DNA of 64,000 bases, taken from positions 165,062 to 229,061 of the forward strand of contig NZ_CP119970.1 in assembly GCF_032163395.1 (NCBI RefSeq), in the 5' to 3' direction. The position numbers and the translations under genes are program-made. The notes beneath the pieces were generated by a model. That model saw only the letters and a program-made list of their open reading frames with translations. It searched no databases and was not told the origin of the DNA. Positions 44,916 through 53,787 of this stretch are shown here, piece after piece. This DNA is from Gloeocapsopsis dulcis. GTDB taxonomy: Bacteria; Cyanobacteriota; Cyanobacteriia; Cyanobacteriales; Chroococcidiopsidaceae. Numbering within the stretch: position 1 is the first letter of the stretch; each line of letters begins with the position of its first letter.

Positions 44916-47083
44916 TAAACCTCAGCTTGTACAGTTCTACGAGGGTGTTGTAATTGTACAAGTATAAGAGACAGATATACAGACAAATGTACGGATAAGC
45001 TGAGTACTGGAACTAGATGAGATACATCTAGATAAAATAACGGCTGAAACTGCTATTAGACAACCATTCTAGCTTACTGCCCTGTACCGCGAGCAATGAT
45101 ACCAAGCCAAGCAAGAAGCTCGTGCCAACGAATGCCATCTTTCCAAGCCGATAGGCTAATGGTGCAATCAGCATGTTGCTATGTAGAGTCAGAGTTAGGT
45201 TTAGTTTTTAGATTTAGTTTAGTTTTTTAAGGGCGAAGGTAGTTGAGCGGTAGCAAGCAGGAGTAGCGGACAGGCAAGTACTCAGGGCTGCGATCGCAGC
45301 TTTGAAATTGCACTACCAATGCTGATTTAGACGTATATTTAGTCAGCGAAATAACTGTATATAGTATAGTCGTTCAATTGTATAAATTGCCGTACGGTTA
45401 GATGAGGAAGCAGTTAGGGCTAAGCGAGGCTTGAGTTCAAAGTGAGCGGTCCCGCTTCAATATCAGCTAGACTACCAGCTAAAACCGAAACTCATCAAGG
45501 TGCAGGCAAGGCTAGCACTTGATCGCACTGTTTGACTCAGCAATGATGAAGGCACAAAAAGCAAGCGATCGTGCTGCTAGCTGGAAGCAAAGCTAAACAA
45601 TCGCAGTATGCCACACCAGCAACCAACAGAGGCTACGATAGGGATGTGATCGTACTGCTTTAGGCATACATAAAGAGCCAATCAACAACTAACAGAGCAG
45701 AAGCACTCCTATGAGCGTACAATTGAGCATATATTTAATGGCTAAAAACAACTGGATAAATCAAGAAGTATATATGTACAGGTAGATAAGCTTCGTATAA
45801 CTATACGACTGCACAAACAGCCTGAGTGCATCTTAGGCAATGCAAAAGCCTTGAAAGCCTTGCCAGACAAATATCCTATATCCTAGATTAAAAATTCATA
45901 CGTCCAATACCTGTATAAACCTGGATGGATGCAGTATATACAGTCAAAAATTTTATCTGTATATACAGGCAAACACGAGCATGCATCGTTATATTGGAAT
46001 TCCAATATAACGATGCATGCTCGTGTTTGCCTGTATATACAGATAAAATTTTTGACTGTATATACTGCATCCATCCAGGTTTATACAGGTATTGGACGTA
46101 TGAATTTTTAATCTAGGATATAGGATATTTGTCTGGCAAGGCTTTCAAGGCTTTTGCATTGCCTAAGATGCACTCAGGCTGTTTGTGCAGTCGTATAGTT
46201 ATACGAAGCTTATCTACCTGTACATATATACTTCTTGATTTATCCAGTTGTTTTTAGCCATTAAATATATGCTCAATTGTACGCTCATAGGAGTGCTTCT
46301 GCTCTGTTAGTTGTTGATTGGCTCTTTATGTATGCCTAAAGCAGTACGATCACATCCCTATCGTAGCCTCTGTTGGTTGCTGGTGTGGCATACTGCGATT
46401 GTTTAGCTTTGCTTCCAGCTAGCAGCACGATCGCTTGCTTTTTGTGCCTTCATCATTGCTGAGTCAAACAGTGCGATCAAGTGCTAGCCTTGCCTGCACC
46501 TTGATGAGTTTCGGTTTTAGCTGGTAGTCTAGCTGATATTGAAGCGGGACCGCTCACTTTGAACTCAAGCCTCGCTTAGCCCTAACTGCTTCCTCATCTA
46601 ACCGTACGGCAATTTATACAATTGAACGACTATACTATATACAGTTATTTCGCTGACTAAATATACGTCTAAATCAGCATTGGTAGTGCAATTTCAAAGC
46701 TGCGATCGCAGCCCTGAGTACTTGCCTGTCCGCTACTCCTGCTTGCTACCGCTCAACTACCTTCGCCCTTAAAAAACTAAACTAAATCTAAAAACTAAAC
46801 CTAACTCTGACTCTACATAGCAACATGCTGATTGCACCATTAGCCTATCGGCTTGGAAAGATGGCATTCGTTGGCACGAGCTTCTTGCTTGGCTTGGTAT
46901 CATTGCTCGCGGTACAGGGCAGTAAGCTAGAATGGTTGTCTAATAGCAGTTTCAGCCGTTATTTTATCTAGATGTATCTCATCTAGTTCCAGTACTCAGC
47001 TTATCCGTACATTTGTCTGTATATCTGTCTCTTATACTTGTACAATTACAACACCCTCGTAGAACTGTACAAGCTGAGGTTTA
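44916..47083. other. Palindrome core without genes
   Basis: No gene is supported in these 2,168 bp (mirror frames near 45883-46116 are products of the symmetry). The sequence contains many short symmetrical motifs: TCGTATAACTATACGA near 45792-45811, the 12-mers CTGTATATACAG and CAGTATATACAG, and GCATGCATC near the axis. A replication or resolution function is possible but not shown. Confidence 0.4.
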
Positions 47084-47542
47084 TTGATTATTGTATGTAC
47101 GCTCACTCTCTGCCCAAAAGGGGTGCGATCGCATACCCAAGATGACAATAGCTCACAGCGCTGTAAAGTGACTGAAGTGTTCGCTTGCTGTGAGCGAGGA
47201 GTGATGTCTAAGATGTCTAAACAGCGCTCAGACTTTCTAGATTCTACCAGTTCCGATTTAGCTCAACTGCTTAGTCCAGTTAAAATTATCGACACTATGA
47301 TTGACCCGCGAGTTCAGTTGTACGAACTCGAACAACAAATTCAAGCCTTGCAACCTGCTTTCAAAGCTGCTTGTCTGGCACTCAACACTGACAAAATTGC
47401 TCTTGAACGCGCTATTATCACTCGGAAATTAACGCCTGTGCAATGGACATATTCTTCAGATATCAGCGAACAAGAAGCCATGTTCAAGCAGTTGAAACGG
47501 AAATTCCAGCAACTTCATGAACCAACTAGCGGTCGTGTGTGA
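47084..47542 (+). CDS. Hypothetical coiled-coil protein (right palindrome arm)
   Basis: Exact duplicate of the frame at 44457-44915 in mirrored position, with the likely start at ATG 47204. It is transcribed outward from the palindrome axis, like its twin, so both copies read away from the centre. Function unknown. Confidence 0.5.
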   Translation: MIIVCTLTLCPKGVRSHTQDDNSSQRCKVTEVFACCERGVMSKMSKQRSDFLDSTSSDLAQLLSPVKIIDTMIDPRVQLYELEQQIQALQPAFKAACLALNTDKIALERAIITRKLTPVQWTYSSDISEQEAMFKQLKRKFQQLHEPTSGRV

Positions 47543-47824
47543 CCTGGACAATCAAACTCTTGCTTGCTGCTGTCTGAGAATGGCGATCGCATAATTGCGT
47601 TTAGCGGCGTTTCTGTTCTCCCGATTGCAGTTGGTTCATCGGTGGCACTTCGCTAGTCAATGCATTTAAGGATTACTGAACAGTTGCCATTTGAGAAAAC
47701 GACAAGCCGCAGCAAAAACAGCGCCCGTCTGACCATAAGTCGCACTCATCTCGAATTCGCCCATTTGGGTCATTGTCACTGTCGATCCTGCTACCAACAG
47801 TTTCCATCACTTTATCGCATCCAC

Positions 47825-47991
47825 CGGACAAATATTGTGTTAATTTGTTGCACTGATTTTCGGACAACTAATTCGTTAAATTTTCGTCTGTTCGCCAAAA
47901 GAAGCTGTAACTATTACTGTACAATCATTCTCGCCATTCCTACGGCGGATATTTATTTTGTTAACGAGGATAAATACCCTGTTACGCGACA
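47825..47991. mobile_element. Candidate Tn7/CAST-like transposon end
   Basis: Three related blocks occur in direct order: CGGACAAATATTGTGTTAAT (47825), CGGACAACTAATTCGTTAAA (47861) and CGGCGGATATTTATTTTGTT (47943, then AACG). These look like TnsB-type binding repeats. The series is followed by TTACGCGACA ending at 47991, where a pentapeptide-repeat gene fragment begins abruptly, so the element would end in ...ACA. Consistent with the nearby tniQ remnant. No 5-bp target duplication was identified. Confidence 0.4.
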
Positions 47992-48166
47992 CTTGCCAGT
48001 AGTCTTTGTCAGAGTCATTAGCAATCCTTTCAAGCGCATAAATCCCGCCAAGTCGGACATGGATATTGTCATTCCCTAATTGCTCAACCGCTTTACTAAA
48101 TCGCTCTGTAACCTGCTTCTCTTCAGTCGCCTTGACGTTGCGCCAAGTAAAGTAGGCTGTACCATA
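47992..48166 (-). pseudogene. Pentapeptide-repeat protein family, linker fragment
   Basis: Minus-strand AYFTWRNVKATEEKQVTERF followed by SKAVEQLGNDNIHVRLGGIY and ALERIANDSDKDYW. This is the conserved segment found ahead of pentapeptide repeats in membrane-anchored cyanobacterial and other proteins (ITERFxKAIEQLG..VRLGGIYALERIA). The match ends at the candidate transposon end, and the repeats themselves are missing. Confidence 0.65.
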
Positions 48167-48210
48167 TCGTACGAACCCTATATTTAGGTGTACACGTAGC
48201 TATTTAATAA

Positions 48211-49035
48211 TTAATAAGGATGCTGTAGATGATTAATGTTATCACCCTTGAAACTCAGATCGTCAAAATCCCAACGTTTAAGCAGATCCATATCAGAAAG
48301 TGTTACCTCATACGCTGCCTTAAGAACATTCTCACCTTCTCTTAAAAATATTTTGTGTTCCTTTAGGGTGTCTATTTCCTTTAAAAGGGTTTGAAAAACA
48401 TCATCTCCCTGCTTTTTCTTCTGTTCATCATCAAACGATGCATCATCCATCACAGCCCAAACGGTAATTTCATATGCTTCATCTGGTTCCATTTCAACGT
48501 GGTCGCCAATATCGATGTAAATGCCGTAAAACAGATCGCCGTGCTTCTTCATAAGCTTACGTATTTTACCGCGATCAAACAGAGGTTGAATTCTGCAGTT
48601 AAATTCATCAGGAAATCCTTGACGAAAATACCGTCGAGCTGCCCACCTTTGAATCTTTTCGCACTCTCTAGGATTTAGCTGAAAATGGGGATCTTCATGA
48701 CAAAGAATTTGCCTACCAACAAAATAACGTTGATGAATATTCAAAGTGTAATATTCACCACTATACTCAAATTGATAGGCTCTTGGTGATTTACCGTGCT
48801 GCTTGTTGCCATCCTTTTCATCAATTATTGCACCTATAAGCTCGACTGTTGGTTCCGCCTTAAAATTCGGGTTAGTAACATCACAATCATGAGAAAGAAT
48901 CATGAGATGTTCTAATGAATCGGGGACAAGATCATTGCTGCTTTTAACTTTGTTAACGAGTTCTGGAGAAAGGAATGCTCCTTGTCGCCAACCACGATCT
49001 TTAATATCTGAAGCATCCTCGGTAGAAAGTTTCAT
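48211..49035 (-). CDS. Hypothetical protein with SHDCDV motif
   Basis: A 274-aa protein, third gene of a three-gene unit. The N-terminus has IKDRGWRQGAFLSPELV and then LMILSHDCDVTNPNFKAEPT followed by VELIGAI. The Ser-His-Asp-Cys-Asp block in a hydrophobic setting looks like an active or metal site. The rest is mixed alpha/beta with a charged C-terminus. The upstream HTH gene ends 14 bp before its start. Related QGxxL..SHDCD proteins occur sporadically on mobile elements. No function is known to me. Confidence 0.55.
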   Translation of the reverse strand: MKLSTEDASDIKDRGWRQGAFLSPELVNKVKSSNDLVPDSLEHLMILSHDCDVTNPNFKAEPTVELIGAIIDEKDGNKQHGKSPRAYQFEYSGEYYTLNIHQRYFVGRQILCHEDPHFQLNPRECEKIQRWAARRYFRQGFPDEFNCRIQPLFDRGKIRKLMKKHGDLFYGIYIDIGDHVEMEPDEAYEITVWAVMDDASFDDEQKKKQGDDVFQTLLKEIDTLKEHKIFLREGENVLKAAYEVTLSDMDLLKRWDFDDLSFKGDNINHLQHPY

Positions 49036-49049
49036 ACTCTGCTAAATCT

Positions 49050-49667
49050 CTACTTCACTTCCTTTTTTAATTTGTCTCTTCGCATTTCATATAGAGACTG
49101 AGAAGTACGCCCCCGATCACGCCTACGAGCCACAATAGCCATAAGTTCCTTTACGTCATCCACGGGTACAGATTTCTGGGACATTAGATGAAAGAGCGAA
49201 TACCCTTGTTGATTTCTTTGCTTGACATAGATGCCAAGAGGACTTGCTGAAAGATCTCTCCAGTAACAAGCAAGCTGATAGACAGTGTAAACTCTTTCTC
49301 TATTTGTATCATGTGGTTCTATGCCTTCCATCCATTTATAAAGTGTTGTACGAGAAACGTCGAGTACTTTAGCAAGCTCGCTGTTAGTAAGTGAAAGGTT
49401 TTGTTTAATAGCTGTAAGTTGCTCTTGGAAGGAAAGCGGTTCTATATCGGTAGAACAAACTCTTTGTCTCTGTAATGGTACACATTCAAAATAATTTTGC
49501 TCTTTTAAACGAGTAGACACTGTACAATAAAAAAAATTAAGCCTCTCGCCAGTCCTAAAAGACTTAGTAATAAAAGAACCCTCTGAGGGTGGAATGGGAA
49601 TTCCTCGATCGTTTCCCGTAGGAGTATATAAACTGTTTAATAAGTATTCGGAACTGATACAAGTCAT
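49050..49667 (-). CDS. HTH (XRE-like) regulator of the three-gene unit
   Basis: A 205-aa protein with a central helix-turn-helix at about 80-115: LTAIKQNLSLTNSELAKVLD then VSRTTLYKWMEG. The N-terminal about 75 residues are unlike known domains. The C-terminus is helical and basic (RRRDRGRTSQSLYEMRRDKL). It sits between the TIGR04255 and SHDCD genes with gaps of 20 and 14 bp, so one operon is likely. It could be the unit's repressor. Confidence 0.7.
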   Translation of the reverse strand: MTCISSEYLLNSLYTPTGNDRGIPIPPSEGSFITKSFRTGERLNFFYCTVSTRLKEQNYFECVPLQRQRVCSTDIEPLSFQEQLTAIKQNLSLTNSELAKVLDVSRTTLYKWMEGIEPHDTNRERVYTVYQLACYWRDLSASPLGIYVKQRNQQGYSLFHLMSQKSVPVDDVKELMAIVARRRDRGRTSQSLYEMRRDKLKKEVK

Positions 49668-49687
49668 TTTTCTCCTTAAAAATTATT

Positions 49688-50461
49688 TCACTTCCACTGT
49701 TCAAGTGCTTTAGGTGTGACAGCAACTTTAAATGCTTCGCTAGTATAGGTGTGCAAGTTTCTGATTGTCTGAAGCACTTCATCAGACTTAAAGTCGATGT
49801 TAAGTTCGGCAAAGTGATCGATATCTAATGTAATCGAATTATTATTAGTTTCTGGTAAATCAAACTTGAGCTTAGATGCCGCTAGATCTGGAGGAAGTAC
49901 GATATTATCAGAAATAAACATTGTACGCACAACAAGAATGCCACCAATAGGTGTTACAGTTTTTGTTAAAGAAGTTGATTCTGGTTTTGAAAGCCCAGAG
50001 ACTCGATCAAAGGCAAAACCACGAAGTCCTTCTTGGACTAGTTCATTTGGAGAAGCAGATTGATCGCTCTTAATAATATCAATGTATCGTAGTCCAATTC
50101 TTACGGTAAATTCAGGACTTGCTGTAACTTGAATTGTTTCAAGTACCCCCTCAAAAGTTTTGATAAAAGTTTCAAGTTCTTCATAACAAATAGTTTCCAA
50201 CACAACCGAGTCGGTTGATAGGATAACGCATTGCTTTCTTTTGATATCACTAAAAACCCACCGTTGCTTTTCAGCTACTTCTGGATGTATTGGGCTTTTG
50301 GCGATGATAAACTCCTGAATTATTTCCTCTTCATAGATGGGAAAGCCTTTCTTGCGAAGACTTTCTTGGATGTCCTGAATGAAATTTGCCATCTTAAGCA
50401 CTGTGGCAAAGTTCACTTGACACAGCACCATAAATAGAGGTGGTTTAGAGAGTTTACTCAT
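49688..50461 (-). CDS. TIGR04255 family protein
   Basis: A 257-aa protein, first gene of the unit. It begins KLSKPPLFMVLCQVNFATVL, the KxPxxxVxCQVxF-like start of the sporadically distributed TIGR04255 family. Further blocks are QRWVFSDIKRKQCVILSTDS, VRIGLRYIDII and the C-terminal ITLDIDHFAELNIDFKSDEV with LHTYTSEAFKVAVTPKALEQ. The family's function is unknown, and it is often paired with a second small gene. Start ATG 50461. Confidence 0.8.
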   Translation of the reverse strand: MSKLSKPPLFMVLCQVNFATVLKMANFIQDIQESLRKKGFPIYEEEIIQEFIIAKSPIHPEVAEKQRWVFSDIKRKQCVILSTDSVVLETICYEELETFIKTFEGVLETIQVTASPEFTVRIGLRYIDIIKSDQSASPNELVQEGLRGFAFDRVSGLSKPESTSLTKTVTPIGGILVVRTMFISDNIVLPPDLAASKLKFDLPETNNNSITLDIDHFAELNIDFKSDEVLQTIRNLHTYTSEAFKVAVTPKALEQWK

Positions 50462-50587
50462 GAGTTAAGGCTCATTACTACAATCGGTAGTCAAACAAAA
50501 AGTTTACATAAAAGCTTACATGCAAGTGTACATATAAGTAGACGCTCTTTGCAAGAGGGAATTCACCCATATTGGCGTAAGGCTAAG

Positions 50588-52065
50588 GGCACTACAGTTG
50601 TAGATAATTCTAGGGAGCTTGAGCACGCTTGCGATAGTGATGGTAGCGAGCGAGAGCTTGATGATGTCTGCGCCAGAAAGACCAATGAACGATCAACTCT
50701 GAAGACCAAGCTCGGGGAAGCAGTAACCTCCAGACCCATCGGCGGAGTTCGGCAAAACTCAACTGGACGAGAGCCCACGAACCGCTTTGAACGCAACCAG
50801 ATTGCCAGCCCCAACGCGAGGGAAAAAAATGGAGGGATTGAGAGTTCCCCAAGCGGTTCAGCTCGATAACGTAGTACAGACAAGAAAGCCCCTGCTGCTA
50901 AAACCAAAGTAACGTGGCGGTCCAGCCCGCCCAAGAGCGAACCTCGTAATCTCCCAAGCCGAGTTGATCCTTAGCGAACTGAAAGCACTCTTCGATTCGC
51001 CAACGTTGACCGGCAACCCCAACCATGGTTTCCAGAGAGGTGTCACTCGTCGGAGCAAAAACCTGATAGTAGCTAATAAAACGTGGGTCATTGGCATGTT
51101 CAGGGCAACGGCGGAAGAGAAACCAACGGCTGAATCCTTCGGGATGACGGCAACTCAGCTCCACACGAGCCCACTCGTAATATCGCTCTCCCTTCGTTCC
51201 CACTCCGGTACTTAGGCGATGCCAACTATCGGGTGGGACGGTGCGAACAAGGTCTTCAGCGTAACAGGTCTGAAAGTTGATGGGAGTAGGTTGTCGCTTG
51301 TTGACGGTGAGGACATAGGGCTGTTTTACCCCCTGCTCCAGCCACCACTAGAAAGAGACGTCCCGACTATAAACTTCATCAGCCACGAACCATGCAGGGC
51401 ATATCCCAGCATCGAAAGCCGACTGCAACATCGCTTTGGCTAGTCCCGTTTTCGTAGCAAACCTGACCTTGCTAGGAACTTTGGCCTTCTTACGTCGTTT
51501 GCAAACCGTACTCCAAGATTTCGGCAGGTAGAGACGGCGGTCAATCAAGCTCTGCCCCTTGGAGCTGATGTAGGCGAGAAACACGCCGACTTGACAATTC
51601 TCTATCTGCCCAGTCAAGCCGCAGTATTGTCTTCCCACCCCAACTGACTCTTCTCCTTTCTTGAGGAAGCTGGTTTCGTCTACGGCCAAGATCGCCGCCC
51701 CGTCATCCAGATGCTCCACTACATAATCTCTCACTTCGGCACCTACCGACTCCTCATCCCACCGCCATCTCCCCAACAAGTGCTGCAAGCGATAGGGATT
51801 GGCATATCTTACCTGTTCTGCCATTTGCCAGCCATTTTTTCGTTCCACTGGACACAAGCTTTGCTTGAATATAGTCAAAGGCTGCTCCTTTTGCTTCCGT
51901 TCGGGCAAAGTATTTTCCGATACGTTGCTGAAATGACTTGAGGTTATCACTTTATGCACACATAGCTTCTAGTGTCTGCCCGCTGAGAAATAGGTTGAGT
52001 TCCTCCTGCATCACTACCCTTTACGCTTACCCTTACCTCCTCATTCTATCTACAACTGTAGTGCC
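50588..52065 (-). mobile_element. IS701 family element, copy 2, decayed
   Basis: Ends GGCACTACAGTTGTAGATA (50588) and its complement (to 52065) enclose a fragmented IS701 transposase. The ends are close to those of copy 1. No clear 4-bp duplication. Confidence 0.8.
50600..51959 (-). pseudogene. IS701 transposase, several frameshifts
   Basis: The N-terminal piece (51959-51348) has VERKNGWQMAEQVRYANPYR, AAILAVDETSFLKKGEESVG and WFVADEVYSRDVSF. After a frame break the central part (51203-50898) has GERYYEWARVELSCRHPEGF and RIEECFQFAKDQLGLGDYEV with the catalytic Glu. The C-terminal piece lies in other frames down to about 50600 (ARYHHYRKRAQAP). More diverged and more broken than copy 1. Confidence 0.8.
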
Positions 52066-52115
52066 AACTTCTTAGTTCGCTCGCATCAAAGTTTTAAACA
52101 ACCATCCCTGCTTAT

Positions 52116-52139
52116 TCTATAGAAACTATAATTTCTATA
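52116..52139. promoter_or_regulatory. Operator of the RHH/PIN pair
   Basis: TATAGAAA-CTATAA-TTTCTATA (52118-52139) is a perfect 8-bp inverted repeat, overlapping the palindrome TTCTATAGAA (52116-52125). It lies about 40 bp upstream of the antitoxin start. It suits an RHH repressor. Confidence 0.6.
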
Positions 52140-52176
52140 TAAACTCAAAAACTTAGACTCACAAATTGAGGTTTGT

Positions 52177-52518
52177 ATGGCTGGGAAGACAATATCTGCT
52201 TACACCGATGCTCAAACCGCCAGCCGCGTTGCTGATCTTGCCAGACTGGAGCAACGACCGCCGGCTCAAATCGCTGGTATGGCATTAAAGTTTTTTGTCG
52301 GGCTACCAAAAGAAGCACGCGATGCCTTAAGGCAAATTGAGGCACTTGGCTCTCCTGACGATCTAGAGGAAACTCAAAGGGAGATTGCTCGTGCCTTGTT
52401 ACACATTCAATACAAGGTGGCACAGCGACAGATTCTCAAGCACGCTAAAGTTGAGAATCTGAACCAAATAGCAACAGAAGACGATATCCTGTCTGCTGCT
52501 GTTAAGCTTACCCAGTAG
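52177..52518 (+). CDS. Ribbon-helix-helix antitoxin-like protein
   Basis: A 113-aa protein. An N-terminal RHH fold is at about 5-45 (KTISAYTDAQTASRVADLAR, then RPPAQIAGMALKFFVGL). The C-terminal helical region is probably toxin-binding. It is followed after 7 bp by a PIN-domain gene, and an inverted-repeat operator lies upstream. The start ATG 52177 follows GAGGTTTGT. Confidence 0.75.
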   Translation: MAGKTISAYTDAQTASRVADLARLEQRPPAQIAGMALKFFVGLPKEARDALRQIEALGSPDDLEETQREIARALLHIQYKVAQRQILKHAKVENLNQIATEDDILSAAVKLTQ

Positions 52519-52525
52519 CAGATGT

Positions 52526-53059
52526 ATGACTGAAGTGCTGCGGATATGCCTGGATCTAAATATTTGGTGTGCTGCACTGCTTGCGGATTTGAAGGGCAGG
52601 CAGGGTACATCTTGCCAAACTCTGGTTGAGATGGCTCGGCAAGGCTGGTGTCCGCTTGGTTCAGTGCAGCTCATCATTTCTTGGGGTATGCTCAATCGCC
52701 TACGGTTGGTGCTGGAAAAAAATTTAAATGTCCCGCAAACAGCTGCCAACTTGTACGTTGATGCAATTAAGGGATATGCTGAGCTTGGACCAGTCGGTGC
52801 AGCACCGCAGTTAACCTTGGGTGGTACTGGCGTCATTGCACTCTCTGATAGCGAAGATGTTCACGTTCTGGAAACTGCCTTGGCAGGTCGGGCATCAGTA
52901 CTGGTGAGCGCCAATTTTAAAGATTTTATCTCAAAAGACACATACATTGTTTTACCGCAACGATATGCTATTCATACCGCCCCAACCCATGTTCTCCAGA
53001 TCGCTCATCCTTTCGGGATGATGCAATGGCTGCACAATGGCTTGATTCCTACCCCTTGA
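52526..53059 (+). CDS. PIN-domain toxin
   Basis: A 177-aa protein. The first acidic residue is D9 in ICLDLNIWCAALLAD. A central SDSEDVHVLETALAGRASVL and VSANFKDFI give the remaining acidic cluster of the PIN (VapC/COG1569-like) fold. It should be an RNase toxin neutralised by the RHH protein 7 bp upstream. The strand and spacing fit one operon. Confidence 0.78.
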   Translation: MTEVLRICLDLNIWCAALLADLKGRQGTSCQTLVEMARQGWCPLGSVQLIISWGMLNRLRLVLEKNLNVPQTAANLYVDAIKGYAELGPVGAAPQLTLGGTGVIALSDSEDVHVLETALAGRASVLVSANFKDFISKDTYIVLPQRYAIHTAPTHVLQIAHPFGMMQWLHNGLIPTP

Positions 53060-53787
53060 GATACGCGCGCTTTTCACAAGTCGGTGTTAATTCTACCTTT
53101 GACTGCAACACTACCACTTCACTGCGAGCTGTGAGAAGGCGATCGCTACTGCCAGTAAGTTTGTCTCTAAATTAGAGCCTCGTGCAGGTTGGAAAAGACG
53201 ACTTTCATGCCCCTGCTCCACACTCATGAGTGTGGAGTTCTTACACCCTGCAATCCTCTGTAATGCCGTATCCTGCTATTCCTAGCAATTTTCTGAATCC
53301 TAATAACTTTCAACTGTCAGCAACAACGCTCGGATTTCCGCTTTAACCGTATACTTAGCTCTGCCTATTGCCCGATGTAGTCGTATTGACTGAAGGACTT
53401 GCTTATGGCATTATAACTGTATAAATAGTTGAGGCGAATGATTGAATAAATTTTCCTTACTGCTGCTGACGGATACACTTGGACACGTTGACCAGTGATA
53501 GTAAAGAGTGCTGTTTCTTCTGTACCGAGTTGAGCAATCGAGCTACTGGGATAGTCCCACTCAGTATTCCGCTCAACTGGATACAAAACTTGAGGCGCGA
53601 TCACGCTTTCATGAGCGCTCTTATACGGTCGCTCATGAGCCTGCTATCATCAAGCACTACACTTGTACAGTTAACAACCATCTACGCTTTTTGTAAGGGC
53701 ATTCAAGCGTACATAGGAGCAATTCTTTCAAGACTTGACTCCACCTACCTACCCCTCATCTATCACCCCTAGTCCCTAATAGCACCC
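53060..53787. other. Control region upstream of the protelomerase gene
   Basis: No gene is supported in 728 bp. It contains a perfect 22-bp palindrome at 53217-53238 (half-site CTCCACACTCA, then its complement). It also has an inverted repeat TCATGAGCG / CGCTCATGA with a 12-nt loop at 53609-53638. Both are possible regulator or recombinase sites. Confidence 0.5.

Larger units (their letters stand above)
44262..47737. repeat. Giant spacer-free palindrome, 2 x 1,738 bp
   Basis: The sequence 44262-45999 is followed immediately by its own reverse complement, 46000-47737. The symmetry axis lies in GGAATTCC (45996-46003). Every stretch compared between arms matched exactly, including the duplicated 152-codon frames. 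The outer boundaries fall inside tniQ on the left and in unrelated sequence on the right. Near the axis are CTGTATATACAG (45957-45968 and 46031-46042) and CAGTATATACAG (45932-45943) with its mirror. Such a structure is expected for a telomere-resolvase substrate, or arises from read-through of a hairpin end or a chimera. Confidence 0.95.

Noticed and set aside
45785..45815. CTTCGTATAACTATACGA, resembling a loxP arm
   Set aside because: Only the half-arm is similar; there is no 8-bp spacer with a second 13-bp arm and no Cre-type gene nearby.
45883..46116. Open frames of 60-63 codons on both strands at the palindrome axis
   Set aside because: They are mirror images forced by the symmetry and show no protein-like features or ribosome sites.
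47738..47830. Possible CRISPR or tracrRNA region next to tniQ
   Set aside because: No direct repeats of CRISPR length with regular spacers were seen in 43100-48200.
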